Positions 15,667-25,700 of a stretch of DNA of 43,840 nucleotides are shown here, piece by piece. Each line of letters opens with the position of its first letter. Position 1 is the stretch's first letter. The notes under the pieces were generated by a model. The model was not told the DNA's origin. It saw nothing but the letters and a program-made list of their open reading frames with translations, and did not search any database. The stretch comes from an uncultured Prevotellaceae bacterium (GTDB lineage: Bacteria > Bacteroidota > Bacteroidia > Bacteroidales > Bacteroidaceae): NCBI GenBank assembly GCA_900314715.1, contig OMWI01000007.1:1-43840 (forward strand). The letters are read 5' to 3'. Both the position numbers and the translations under genes were made by a program.

Positions 15667-16194
15667 TTACCAGTTGGCTACCGTAGCGTTGAAGATTTGA
15701 TCCACGATTTCCTTTACCATTTGCGTTACCAATTCATCTTGCACGGCACTCAAGCTCTGCGTTGTCTCGTATGGCGCGGAAGCCGTAAACGAGCGTTCGA
15801 AGTCTTCATCGTGTTTGACGGTGTTGGTGAATCTTACGTTTACCGTCATCGACAATTCCGTTTGTGCCGAGTATCCCTCACTTGATACGGATTTGTTCCT
15901 TTGTGAGTATTGCGTAATTTCACCCTCTATCTTCAAGTCACCGTTTCGTTTCACCAAACTCAGTTTCGTTTGATTGGCAAACTTGTCCTTCAGTTCGTTG
16001 TTGAACATGGGAGCCATGGGACCCCATACATAAGCGGAACGAATGGGAAAGTCGGCAATCTGTATGGTCTTCGTCTTCGAATAGTCGATACTTGCCCCAT
16101 TGAACTTATAGCTTGCGGTAAACAGTCCCAGGTTCACGGAACATGAGGTAAGCATAAGGATGCACAGGCAAAGTATGATATTCTTAATGTTCAT
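15667..16194 (-). CDS. lptE: LptE-like LPS-assembly lipoprotein
   Basis: LptE plugs the LptD barrel that places lipopolysaccharide in the outer membrane. A lipoprotein signal is clear: MNIKNIILCLCILMLTSC, with the lipobox LTSC and the modified Cys at residue 18. The mature part has the alternating strands of the LptE fold, with AYVWGPMAPMFNNELKDKF near 57-74, DLKIEGEITQYSQ near 86-98 and a C-terminal amphipathic helix. At 175 residues it fits the family. The context between a sigma-54 activator and secG is the usual Bacteroidales arrangement. Identity rests on motif pattern and synteny, not on alignment. Confidence 0.8.
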   Translation of the reverse strand: MNIKNIILCLCILMLTSCSVNLGLFTASYKFNGASIDYSKTKTIQIADFPIRSAYVWGPMAPMFNNELKDKFANQTKLSLVKRNGDLKIEGEITQYSQRNKSVSSEGYSAQTELSMTVNVRFTNTVKHDEDFERSFTASAPYETTQSLSAVQDELVTQMVKEIVDQIFNATVANW

Positions 16195-16220
16195 TTCTCA
16201 ATTCTTTTGAAGACGGCATT

Positions 16221-17471
16221 TCACTCCGTAGTGTCAGCAGACAATTGCTTATCCAATCCAAACTCTTTGAGCCATCTATATAGCGTACGGTCGGATATAC
16301 CCAGTTCCTTGGCGGTTTTCTTCCTGTTTCCGCCTGTGCGTTCCAATGCCTTGATGGTTTTCTCCTTATTGCTTTCCCGAAGGTTCAGGTTTTCTGGCTC
16401 GTTCATGTCATTGATTTCTTCCGCTACGGCATCTTCTATCTTATTCACATCACTTGCCTTCACGGGATGACCGATAGCCTCTACCGAAGCCAATGGGATG
16501 CTATATCCAATGCCATTTGTGTCGCGCACCTCTTCCAGTTGCTTTCTCAGTCCATTCATGTCACGTCGCAGGTCGTTCACGTTACCGCGCAATTCATATA
16601 GAATCTTATACAACAGTTCACGTTCACTTTCATACGAGTGTGCACCTGGTTGCGATATCGTAGCCAATTGAGTACTCTCTGGGTCTTGCGGGATAAACTG
16701 CAATAACGTCTCCGCATTGATTTCACGTTCTTGACTCAATATCGACATCTGTTCCGTGATGTTCTTCAACTGCCTCACGTTTCCTGGCCATTTGTATTTC
16801 AACATGATGGCTTTCGCGTCTTCCGTCAACGTGATTCTTGGCAATCGATATTTCTCTGCCATTTGCATAGCAAACAAGCGAAAGAGTAGGAGGATGTCGT
16901 TTCCACGCTCTCTCAACGCGGGCATTTGAATAGGTATGGTGTTCAGACGATAGTATAAGTCCTCGCGAAATCTTCCTTCGCTGATGGCTTTACGCATGTT
17001 GACGTTGGTTGCAGCCACGATGCGCACGTCGGTCTTCATGATTTTCGTTCCTCCCACACGAATATACTCACCCGTTTCCAATACGCGCAATAGTCGGGCT
17101 TGCGTTGCCAATGGTAATTCTCCCACTTCATCCAAGAAGATAGTTCCCTTGTTGGCAATGCCGAAATACCCCTCGCTCTCACCGATAGCACCTGTAAACG
17201 AACCTTTCTCATGTCCGAACAACTCACTATCGATGGTTCCTTCTGGAATGGAACCACAGTTGATGGCAAAATACTTCTCCCTACGACGTGGTGACGTGTC
17301 GTGAATCACGCGCGGAATAATCTCTTTACCCACACCGCTTTCCCCCACGACAAGCACGCTAAGGTCTGTAGGTGCCACTTGTAGTGCAACATCTAATGCG
17401 TGGTTTAGACTATCGCAGTTTCCTACGATATTATACCGGTTTTTGATGGTTTGTAATTGAGTCGTATTCAT
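16221..17471 (-). CDS. Sigma-54-dependent transcriptional activator without receiver domain
   Basis: This AAA+ ATPase remodels sigma-54 RNA polymerase at -24/-12 promoters. From the ATG at 17471, Walker A is GESGVGKE (43-50). The sigma-54 contact loop is GSFTGA (90-95), with Ser in place of the usual Ala of GAFTGA. Walker B is IFLDEVG (111-117). A Fis-type helix-turn-helix lies at the C terminus (NRKKTAKELGISDRTLYRW). There is almost nothing before the AAA+ domain, so no phosphorylation receiver or sensor; control must come from its level or from partners. A long linker (about 255-350) precedes the DNA-binding domain. A TTG start at 17492 would add 7 residues, but the ATG is preferred. It probably heads the lptE-secG operon, 26 bases upstream of lptE. 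Confidence 0.93.
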   Translation of the reverse strand: MNTTQLQTIKNRYNIVGNCDSLNHALDVALQVAPTDLSVLVVGESGVGKEIIPRVIHDTSPRRREKYFAINCGSIPEGTIDSELFGHEKGSFTGAIGESEGYFGIANKGTIFLDEVGELPLATQARLLRVLETGEYIRVGGTKIMKTDVRIVAATNVNMRKAISEGRFREDLYYRLNTIPIQMPALRERGNDILLLFRLFAMQMAEKYRLPRITLTEDAKAIMLKYKWPGNVRQLKNITEQMSILSQEREINAETLLQFIPQDPESTQLATISQPGAHSYESERELLYKILYELRGNVNDLRRDMNGLRKQLEEVRDTNGIGYSIPLASVEAIGHPVKASDVNKIEDAVAEEINDMNEPENLNLRESNKEKTIKALERTGGNRKKTAKELGISDRTLYRWLKEFGLDKQLSADTTE

Positions 17472-17562
17472 TGAAATGCCAAAATTACACAATTTAATTG
17501 GAATAACTGCAATAATGGCAGAAATTTAAGAAAAATTTAGGGAGACGGAGAGAGGTTTACCA

Positions 17563-19326
17563 TTACTCTTTCTTCTTCTTTTTCTTGTCATCTTTTTTAT
17601 GAAACCGCAAGCCAGGCTTGATGATTTTTATTTTTTGCATTTGGTCAGTATCGGTGAACGAGAACTTGGTGAATAGGTCGAGCAACTTTCCTTGCTTGAG
17701 AATGTCACCGTTGGCTATGGCTCCGTCGCTCTCTATGTTTGCCGATAAGTTCTTGACATGTATCTTCTTATAACTGCAATCATTAACGGTTGCACTCACG
17801 GTACCGATAGGCAACTTTCCTCCCTTGGCTCGTCGTATGGCTCCCGTGCGCTTTTTAGATATGTCAATCTTGAATGCCGCGCTACACGACAAGTTGCCGA
17901 TGTCTTTCATGTCCATCACTTTTCCTAAGTGGAAGGCTGATGAGTTGACCTCTCCACTTACGTATTTGTCGATATCGTCAATAGCAAACTTAAAGTTCAT
18001 TGAACCAGCTGCCGTGCCCAACCTTCCTTGAAACGCCTCGTGTTTTCGTATTACGGTAAAACTACCCGTATAATTGATGTCGCCCAATAAGCGCAATTGT
18101 TTCATCATCAATTTCTTCACAATGAATTGGTTGATGATTTTTTCCTTTATGTCACCTTTGGCGTGCATCTTCTTTACTTGGAATTGAATCTTGTATTGCT
18201 TCTTTACCTTGAGATTGGTAATGTTGCCATAGGCGGATATTTGCAATTTCTTGTCCTTAGTACTTACGTGTATGTTGCGGAAATGGATGGTATTATCCGT
18301 TCCACTCATTGTCGTCTGCAATTGTAGTGGTAGATGGAAATTCTTTAAACAAGGTGCGAATGTGCGCGAAATGTCTTTGAGCACTACATGTCCCTTGATT
18401 TTGCCAGTGGAGTAGGAGAATTTGCGCCCAGTCTCCTTATCGGGTAAGATGATGTTGCCGTGCCCGATGTTCAACTTCGTATTGGTTTGTTGGATGGTAA
18501 TGTCGCTCAAGCTAATCGCCTTGCGGTTGGCAGCCATGTCAAACCTTACGTCGGTGAGATTGATACCCATTGTAGGGTCCTTGAAGTTGGCTTCTGTAAG
18601 CGTAGCGTTCAAACTGTCTTTCTCCATTAGATGTATAGTCCACTTCATGTTGGCTGTTACGTCAAAGTGTCCTACGTCGAAAAATCCACGATGAGGCTTT
18701 CCCGTATTCTTTCGAGTGCGGTGATAGTCGGTCTTCAGTCTCAAGCTATCGATGCTCACCAAGTGTTCTTTCCCGTCCTTTTCTACATACAACTGGTTGA
18801 AAGATACGTCTGTCAACGTATCACCTTTGTTGTAGGTTAAGTGAATATCTCTCAGTCGCACCTGTTCGATGTCCAGGTTCAACTTCTTCTTCTCCGTCGT
18901 TATGGTGTCATCCTCTGGTTTCTTGCGAAATGCTTCAATCAGGAATTGGTAGTTAGCTGGTGTATTAGCCTCTTTTCGTATGATTGCCTCCACATCATCC
19001 GTCTCTATTTCCTTTACGATAATGTTGCGGTCAGTCAGACTTTCCAATCCCAAGGTTGCCGTGAGTTTTCCTACCTGCAACATTTTCCTTTGTTGTTGGT
19101 CGTCAATGTCAAGGCCATAAAGGGCAATGTCTTGACTGAAAAGGTTCACGCTGATGCTATCTGCCTTCACGCGAGTCTCCAGTTTCTCCGACAAAAGATT
19201 CGTAGCTATGACGAGCAACTTGTTTTGCACATACTTCGTGTTAAGCAACAAGGTGCCCGCTCCCAGCAATACGATAATCGTAATGATTAAGCCGACTAAT
19301 ATTTTTAAAAGTGTTTTAATAATCAA
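17563..19326 (-). CDS. AsmA-like envelope protein
   Basis: The AsmA/TamB/YhdP superfamily forms long beta-groove proteins that bridge the inner and outer membranes and are linked to lipid transport. An N-terminal anchor helix lies at residues 9-28 (ILVGLIITIIVLLGAGTLLL). An AsmA-type segment follows (ATNLLSEKLETRVKADSISVNLFSQDIALYGLDI, about 40-75), then about 500 residues of repeated beta strands. The end is a lysine run (KKDDKKKKKKE). At 587 residues it is a short member; Bacteroidetes often have both short and very long forms. It stands alone between two intergenic regions. Confidence 0.8.
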   Translation of the reverse strand: MIIKTLLKILVGLIITIIVLLGAGTLLLNTKYVQNKLLVIATNLLSEKLETRVKADSISVNLFSQDIALYGLDIDDQQQRKMLQVGKLTATLGLESLTDRNIIVKEIETDDVEAIIRKEANTPANYQFLIEAFRKKPEDDTITTEKKKLNLDIEQVRLRDIHLTYNKGDTLTDVSFNQLYVEKDGKEHLVSIDSLRLKTDYHRTRKNTGKPHRGFFDVGHFDVTANMKWTIHLMEKDSLNATLTEANFKDPTMGINLTDVRFDMAANRKAISLSDITIQQTNTKLNIGHGNIILPDKETGRKFSYSTGKIKGHVVLKDISRTFAPCLKNFHLPLQLQTTMSGTDNTIHFRNIHVSTKDKKLQISAYGNITNLKVKKQYKIQFQVKKMHAKGDIKEKIINQFIVKKLMMKQLRLLGDINYTGSFTVIRKHEAFQGRLGTAAGSMNFKFAIDDIDKYVSGEVNSSAFHLGKVMDMKDIGNLSCSAAFKIDISKKRTGAIRRAKGGKLPIGTVSATVNDCSYKKIHVKNLSANIESDGAIANGDILKQGKLLDLFTKFSFTDTDQMQKIKIIKPGLRFHKKDDKKKKKKE

Positions 19327-19451
19327 TTTCTTCGCTAAATTTCACAAAATTACATATTTATCTCGGAATCAAGATGCCATTAACATCAATTAACCAAAAA
19401 CACAGCAACCACCAACTATTCATGCTACATTTCTAAAGAATATGTTTGGCA

Positions 19452-19514
19452 TTCGTAAATACGCTCCCCACGCTCATAACTACACTCTCTACGTTCGTAA
19501 CGATGCTTTCTACG
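19452..19514. repeat. Three degenerate 21-base tandem repeats
   Basis: Within the gene-free 19327-19530 gap, three 21-base units run head to tail: 19452-19472, 19473-19493 and 19494-19514. They share a pattern near TTCGTAACTACGCTCTCTAC and each ends in ACG. They are similar in style to other intergenic repeats of this genome; no function is assigned. Confidence 0.6.
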
Positions 19515-19530
19515 TTTTAGGTGTTTATGT

Positions 19531-21195
19531 TCAATCATTCCCGTATTCATAGAGCTTGACATGTAGGATTTTATAGTCGTCTACAGAGATGCGCACATGT
19601 CTTCCTTGATGGTCTTGGTCTCCGTTCTCACGACGGATATATTGCAAGGTTCCATCTGAGTTGATGCTTACTTGGTCAACCGTACCAATTCCCATGCGCT
19701 TTCCCTTGAAGGGTGATAGAGTGCTATTGTTCTTTTGTCCGTTTCCGTTGTCAACAAATCCGTCTTCACCTAAAACATTGGTTTCTTCTTGTTTCTTTTC
19801 CGTAGTTTTTTGAAAGACAATAACGACACCACTACCAGCCACTAAATAGTCATTCTTTGCCAAACGGATAATGATAGCTCCACCTTCACGCCATGTTGAA
19901 CCATCTGTAGCCCTGCTATCCCATGGCAAAGTGAAATAATGCCTGCACGTTAAGGTCATATCGCCATCTTCAATCAACGTTTCCTTGTCTTCTTGGTCAA
20001 AAAGTAATCCGCGAATGGCATTCTTTCCGCGATATTTCAATAAGATGGGTTGCAATTCATGGAGTATGGTATAGCTTCTTGCTAATTCCCGTGCCTCCTT
20101 TTCAGAACATTGGTCAACGGCAAAAGGACTGAATCCTACGCCTTCGTGTTCTCCGAAAATATAAAGTGCCCTAACTCCACTATTCTCACAACAACGAGAC
20201 TCTGGGATAAATAATGGATTCTTTGCGCCCATATCGTATTGCCTTGCCCAACTTTTAAACCCCGTATCGTAAATATCAGGTGCCAATATGTCTATACTTG
20301 GTGCTGCCAATTGCCAAATATCAGCCAAATGAGCCAAAGGACCAGCCGATGGATATTCACCAGGTTTTCTGCCTCGACTATTCATGGCTGCATTCACGTA
20401 GAGAGGAATGTCGTAAATCTTCCGAGCCGATTGTGCCAATCGTTCTACATATCGTGCATAGTAATACGCCATGAATTTTTCCTCCCCGTATAAGTCTTTG
20501 CCAAATGCCTCATTCCATGAGATTGCCTTGTCTATCTTCAAAACCTTCCTTACTTCTTTTGGAATAGGAGACCGATAGGCTTTCTCTGCCTCAGGGGAAT
20601 GGTCGCGCGCACTTTCCAACATTCCAATCTCGTTTTCCACTTGCACCATGATAACGGTTTGATTTGCTTGGTCTATCTCCTTGATATGTTGCATCAAGGA
20701 AGAAAACACCCGATTGTCGGCTTGGAAGACGTTCTCTGAAAAGGCAGATGCTATTTCCAATGGCTTTCCTTGTTGGGTAATGGCTCTTGGAAATCGCTTG
20801 ACGTCTTCCTTGAACCACATGGGCGCATAGCATGACATGGAGTTTTTCCATGCGCCAAACCAAAGGAAGATTAATCTTAAATCACATTCACGGGCTTTCA
20901 TGATAGCTGCATCAATCAACGAAAAATCCATCTTGCCCTCCACGGCTTCTATTAAGTCCCATTGTGCTGGTATAAGTACGGTATTGATGCCTATGGCTTT
21001 CATGCGAGGTAATACCTCATTGATGTCTGCAACGGAAGTAGCGGCAGAATTACTTAATTCCGCGCCAAGGATGAGCATGGGTTGATTGTCGATTTCAATT
21101 TGTGCCCGTTGACCGATATGTCGGAGCGTGATTTTCGCCGACATTCCCATCATTATAATATATATAAATGTGAATACACATATAACTCTTTTCAT
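19531..21195 (-). CDS. Secreted GH35-like beta-galactosidase (DUF5597 type)
   Basis: A signal peptide (residues 1 to about 20) directs the protein out of the cytoplasm. The catalytic TIM barrel belongs to the glycoside hydrolase 35 / DUF5597 group. The acid/base glutamate is in QVENEIG (E189). The likely nucleophile is in PLFIPES (E332). The barrel start is typical, with NQPMLILGAEL near 37-46 and INTVLIPAQWDLIE near 70-83. The C-terminal part (about 410-554) is beta-rich. It removes terminal beta-galactose or related sugars from glycans, probably in the periplasm or at the surface. It is a single gene, with a candidate -7 box upstream. Confidence 0.85.
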   Translation of the reverse strand: MKRVICVFTFIYIIMMGMSAKITLRHIGQRAQIEIDNQPMLILGAELSNSAATSVADINEVLPRMKAIGINTVLIPAQWDLIEAVEGKMDFSLIDAAIMKARECDLRLIFLWFGAWKNSMSCYAPMWFKEDVKRFPRAITQQGKPLEIASAFSENVFQADNRVFSSLMQHIKEIDQANQTVIMVQVENEIGMLESARDHSPEAEKAYRSPIPKEVRKVLKIDKAISWNEAFGKDLYGEEKFMAYYYARYVERLAQSARKIYDIPLYVNAAMNSRGRKPGEYPSAGPLAHLADIWQLAAPSIDILAPDIYDTGFKSWARQYDMGAKNPLFIPESRCCENSGVRALYIFGEHEGVGFSPFAVDQCSEKEARELARSYTILHELQPILLKYRGKNAIRGLLFDQEDKETLIEDGDMTLTCRHYFTLPWDSRATDGSTWREGGAIIIRLAKNDYLVAGSGVVIVFQKTTEKKQEETNVLGEDGFVDNGNGQKNNSTLSPFKGKRMGIGTVDQVSINSDGTLQYIRRENGDQDHQGRHVRISVDDYKILHVKLYEYGND

Positions 21196-21248
21196 AAAAA
21201 GATATGATATTTAGATTCGCTATGTTAGTTGTGATGCTTTAATGTTGA

Positions 21249-21256
21249 CAAAGATA
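21249..21256 (-). promoter_or_regulatory. -7 box upstream of the GH35 gene
   Basis: The minus strand reads TATCTTTG, an exact TAnnTTTG match, about 55 bases upstream of the ATG at 21195. No clear -33 partner is visible. Confidence 0.45.
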
Positions 21257-21360
21257 GAAAAAAATAATGAAATAGAGAAAATGATTTTTATCTTTTTTTG
21301 TTATATTTTTGCTGATATTGCTTTTCACGTAAAGGGATTTTCTTTATCACCATTCAATTA

Positions 21361-21442
21361 GTTTCATTTCGTACATCAGCCATGTACCATTCGTACATGG
21401 CTGATGTACGAATGGTACATGGCAAATGTACGAAATTGAAAC
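21361..21442. repeat. 82-base near-perfect palindrome
   Basis: GCCATGTACCATTCGTACAT (21379-21398) pairs perfectly with 21404-21423 around the 5-base loop GGCTG. Outer arms 21361-21378 and 21424-21442 extend the stem with a few mismatches and one bulge. The total arm is nearly 40 bases, built from repeated GTACAT / ATGTAC. It lies in the divergent 21196-21577 gap between the GH35 gene and the sigma-factor gene. It may act as a bidirectional transcript barrier or be a palindromic mobile repeat. Confidence 0.8.
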
Positions 21443-21540
21443 GGCCTATTTATATTGCCTTTTTTTATTTACACGAATGCATTAAGGTTAACTATTCTTA
21501 ATTTTTCCATTCTTTTGGTCATCAAGATAACAGAGGTGCA

Positions 21541-21548
21541 TATATTTG
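21541..21548 (+). promoter_or_regulatory. -7 box of the ECF sigma operon
   Basis: TATATTTG matches TAnnTTTG and is followed 29 bases later by the ATG. A TTTG at 21514-21517 is 23 bases upstream, slightly beyond the usual 19-21, so the -33 element is uncertain. Confidence 0.5.
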
Positions 21549-21577
21549 TATAGAGTCCTTTTCAATAAAAGACTGAT

Positions 21578-22180
21578 ATGAAACAAAACGAAGTAGACAT
21601 ATTACAACATATTGCCAGTAGGAATCCTGATAGATTTCGACTTATCTTTCGTGCTTTCGAAAGGCAAATCAAAATCTATGTCTGTCGTGTTATCTGTACT
21701 CGTGAAGATGCGGAGGAAGTAGTGCAAAACACGTTTATGAATGCCTTCCGACATCTTGATGATTACAAACCAGAACGTGCTTCGCTCCTGACATGGCTTA
21801 TGCGTATTGCTACCAATGAGATACGAATGTATTTCCGTAAGAAACAACCATCGCTTGTCTCATTAGATGAGGAGGAAGATTGCTTGCAACTTGTCTCCGA
21901 TGACGAGGCTGACCAGATTCTCATGGAAACGACAGAGAATCGGATTGCCCATTTGCAACGAGCCATCAAACTTCTATCTGCCGACGAACAATTACTATTG
22001 CAACTCTATTACACCGAACAACGGTCTTTGCGTGATATAGCCTTTATCATTGATACAAATAAGCCTTTGATTGAAAACGATACACATCGAATGGAAAACC
22101 AATTGGCGCAACGTCTTCATCGCATTCGTAAAAAACTCAGTTTGATTATCTTAAAAATGGAAAAAGATGAAAAACAATAA
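21578..22180 (+). CDS. ECF-family RNA polymerase sigma factor
   Basis: This is an alternative sigma factor of the extracytoplasmic-function type that directs RNA polymerase to a small regulon. Region 2 is clear near residues 25-95: EDAEEVVQNTFMNAFRHLDDY, then LLTWLMRIATNEIRMYFRK. A region 4-like helix-turn-helix follows near 130-190 (LSADEQLLLQLYYTEQRSLRDIA). The length of 200 residues is normal. Its last 14 bases overlap the next gene, an anti-sigma-like membrane protein. This is the classic sigma / anti-sigma / outer-membrane receptor set for cell-surface signalling in Bacteroidetes. Confidence 0.92.
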   Translation: MKQNEVDILQHIASRNPDRFRLIFRAFERQIKIYVCRVICTREDAEEVVQNTFMNAFRHLDDYKPERASLLTWLMRIATNEIRMYFRKKQPSLVSLDEEEDCLQLVSDDEADQILMETTENRIAHLQRAIKLLSADEQLLLQLYYTEQRSLRDIAFIIDTNKPLIENDTHRMENQLAQRLHRIRKKLSLIILKMEKDEKQ

Positions 22181-22769
22181 ACCTACTACCAACATGCAAT
22201 CTCAACAGAATAATCCTGAACATGACCAAGCATTGAAAGAGGCTTTGCATAGTATAGACGTGGAGGCTCAACAAACCACCTTTTCCGATGATTTTGAGAA
22301 ACGATTGATGGAACAATATGGTGCAACCATGCACCATGAAGGTGAAAATAAAGTGGTGAAGATGGAAAGGAGAATCCGTATAGCTGCTGCTTGCATAGCT
22401 TTATTGGTCATCAGTGGATTGGCATACGCGGTACTATATAAAGCCATGAGCAAATCATCTACGACCACGGAAATGACAAGTACAAATGTTGTTTCTGAAA
22501 TAAACGGAATGGAAACAAACACGTCACCTGTTATCCGTTTTGAGAATGTACGTCTTGATAGTATGCTTTCGGTAGTTGCAAAGGAATACCATCGGGTGCT
22601 CTATTTCAGAGATGATCAACCGAGAAACTTGCGTATCTCTACCACATGGCAGCCACAACTACCATTGTCAGTATTGGTTAACGTGATGAATGAGCTTGAC
22701 GGATTTCAGCTTGTAGTAACTGATGATACGATTTTCGTAGAGAAAAAGACGAGGGAGGGTGAACAATGA
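22167..22769 (+). CDS. Membrane protein with DUF4974/STN-like C terminus, probable anti-sigma
   Basis: A cytoplasmic N terminus of about 70 residues (HDQALKEALHSIDVEAQ, then FSDDFEKRLMEQYGA) probably binds the sigma factor. A single membrane helix spans about residues 68-92. The periplasmic part (about 120-200) has the DUF4974 / STN pattern: IRFENVRLDSMLSVVAKEYHRVLYF, then LSVLVNVMNELDGFQLVV. In FecR-type anti-sigma proteins this domain sits at the C terminus and contacts the receptor. The usual central FecR domain is absent, so this is a shortened form. It overlaps the sigma gene by 14 bases and the receptor gene by 4 (ATGA). Confidence 0.8.
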   Translation: MKNNKPTTNMQSQQNNPEHDQALKEALHSIDVEAQQTTFSDDFEKRLMEQYGATMHHEGENKVVKMERRIRIAAACIALLVISGLAYAVLYKAMSKSSTTTEMTSTNVVSEINGMETNTSPVIRFENVRLDSMLSVVAKEYHRVLYFRDDQPRNLRISTTWQPQLPLSVLVNVMNELDGFQLVVTDDTIFVEKKTREGEQ

Positions 22770-25700
22770 ACAAACATTCCTATCTCATAACACTTGTGCC
22801 ACTTCGTTTGCTATTCCTGCTTGTGCTTAGTTTGATGGTCGTTTCCATGCAAGGACAAGATGAGAATGTAGTAAGTTTGGATTATAAGAAGGCACCATTG
22901 TCTAAAACTCTTGATACATTAAGGACTTATACGAAGGACTACAATATTACTTTCGTACATAATGACATAGAGCATTTGCAAGTAACACTACGTGCCATAA
23001 ACCAGACGATACCCGATGCCGTGGAATTGATTTGTAAGGGACAACCCGTTAAGGTGAAAATAAAAGGCAAAGACATCATCGTGAAATATTTACCTGACCG
23101 CGACCGTACCATTGCTTTGTGGGGACACGTACGCGATTCGTTTACGAAACATGGTATATTAGGAGCAAAAATCTCCCTTATCAATGAAGATGGAGTCGTG
23201 TTGGATACTACGCGAACATGGCAACCCAACAATGACCGTGATGATGCCGTCTATCGGTTCGAGGTTCCCGTAGCACCACGAAAGTATCGTTTCCTTGCCG
23301 AACATCCTGATTACGATTCCACTTCAGTGGAGTATTCTTTGCGACATGTGGCACGTAATGATTTCTTTGATGTTCCGCATACATTCATGCAGAAGAAGAC
23401 ACTTCAGTTGAATGGAGGCGATTTAGGAGAAGTGGTGGTGAAAGCCACGAAGGTACAAATGGTCTATCGTGGTGATACGCTTGTCTATAATGCCGATGCA
23501 TTCAACGTGCCTTAAGGTTCTATGCTTGATGCCATTATCAAACAAATGCCTGGCGTGGAACTGAAAGCCAATGGAGAGATTTACGTGCAGGGGCGTAAGG
23601 TGGACTTCTTGACACTCAATGGAGAAAACTTTTTCAAGGGAAAGAACAAGATATTGCTTGAAAACTTGCCTTACTATACGGTAAAGAACATTGAGGTGTA
23701 TGAGAAACAGACGGAGAAGAGCGAATGGTTAGGGGTGCAAGAAGCACCGAAGGATTACGTGATGGATGTAGTTCTCAAACGAGAATACCGCAAAGGTTAC
23801 TTGGCTAATCTGCAAGCTGGTGGTGGCACTGAGGGACGTTACGTAGGAAAGGCTTTTGGTCAACGATACACCGACCATTCAAGTCTCAATGTCTTCTTCA
23901 ACGGAAACAATATCAACGAACTGGATAATCCAGATAACAAAGGAGATTGGAGTACGTCAAAGGCGCAACGTGATGGAACTTTCAATATGAAGACAGGTGG
24001 TGTCAACCTATCCATCAACGACAAAGACAAACGCTGGACGGAACAAATGAACATGGAGGTTGCAGGACTCCGTCAGCACAAGGAGGAACATACATCCACC
24101 GAACATTTCCTGTCAAAGGGTAATGAATTCTCACGCAACATCAACAACCAACACTATCGTGATTTCCAGATGGGTGGCAGCAATACCTTTACATTAAGAA
24201 AACCTTTTTGGTTTCGCAATGTCATTGGCTTTTACTATGGTCACAATACCAGTCATGGTTATCAGCGATACGGCCGATTCACAAAAAATCCTTCGTGGAT
24301 AGGCGACCCACAGATCGTACTTGATTCGGCTTTCCACTATAGTCCTGAACTGATGAATGTATTGGTGAACATGCGCAACAATGATGACACTGGTAGTGAA
24401 ACTAACTGGTTTGTGGAGTACAAGCCCAATCTGAGCTACAAGTTTGTATGGGGTGATGATATCGACCTGTGGGGTAGATTCCTCCACGAGAATCATCGGC
24501 AGAAAGAGAACGAACAAGTGTTGACAGAAGGCTATAGTAGTGACCGCCGCAACAAACAATTAGTATATGACAATAAGAAACTCAATTGGGAGGCAGGCGT
24601 ACAATATACCGTTCATAGTCATTCCCATTGGAACTACCGTGCTGCCGTAGGGTATTATTATAAGCGGAACAAGGAAGAGAATGAGCGGTATTTGAAACCC
24701 ATCCCTAACCCCCATCCCGAGCAGAGCTCGCCCTCCCGTAGCCTTCCCCTAAGGGAAGGGGATAATAAAGCTTCATTTGTAGCTGTTCCTTTTTCATTGA
24801 CGAATCAGTCACCCCTCCCTTGGGGAGGGGATGGGGGTGGGCTTGACCTCCGTAATAGTTACACCTACACCTTCACCAGCAAACGTGTTACACCTATGGC
24901 GATGATTTACTATCAACGTGACAATCAAAAGAAGCATCGAAGTACTTGGTTCAGTTTTAGTGTGCCTCTACATATTGAAAAACAACAGATTGCCTATCGT
25001 TCTGACACGACATTCGCTCGTCATATAGTATTGCCTACACCAGAGATACGCATTGAATTTCCTTTATTTCACATATAACACAGAGTATTTCACGCCTACG
25101 ATGCTCAACATGGTCAATACGTTCTTCGATTATGATCCGTTGAACATTCAGATGGGTAACGGTAATCTGAAAAATAGTTTTAAGCATCGGTTTGTAGTGA
25201 ACTATAAGATAGGACAGAAAAGCCATAATCAATACATTCGATTTGATGGTGGAGTGAATATTCATCAAAACCAGATTGTTAGAGGACAGACTTACGATCC
25301 ACGAACGGGAGTCACTTACTATCAATACGCTAACGTCAAAGGTAATTGGGATTCATGGGGACAATTAAGTTTTGGACGTATGCTTGATGCACAAAATCGA
25401 TTGTGGTTTGAGACACGTACAGGATTAAGCTATACCCATTATGTGGGAATCTCGGCATTGTTAGGAGAGTCTAATGGCAAGAGTGTTGTCACGAGTTGGA
25501 GCTTCCCAATACGTACTTTACTGCGCTATAGGTTAAACAAACTCACCGTGAGCGGAAACTTTAACTATGCAAAGACATGGAATAAGTATATAGTACATTC
25601 ACGTGGTTCTGAAACTCACTTCCAACCAACTACCATTCAATATGGACTATCTGGCCAGTATGAGATTCCCATCCTTCAGGGCAGTGATGGGCGAGGACTG

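Noticed and set aside
16221-17492. TTG start at 17492 for the sigma-54 activator
   Set aside because: It adds only seven residues without a family pattern; the ATG at 17471 gives a normal start.
23522-25078. Treating the 518 aa frame as a separate gene starting at 23522
   Set aside because: It is in the same frame as the upstream 249 aa product, separated only by TAA, and begins in the middle of the plug motif GSMLDA.
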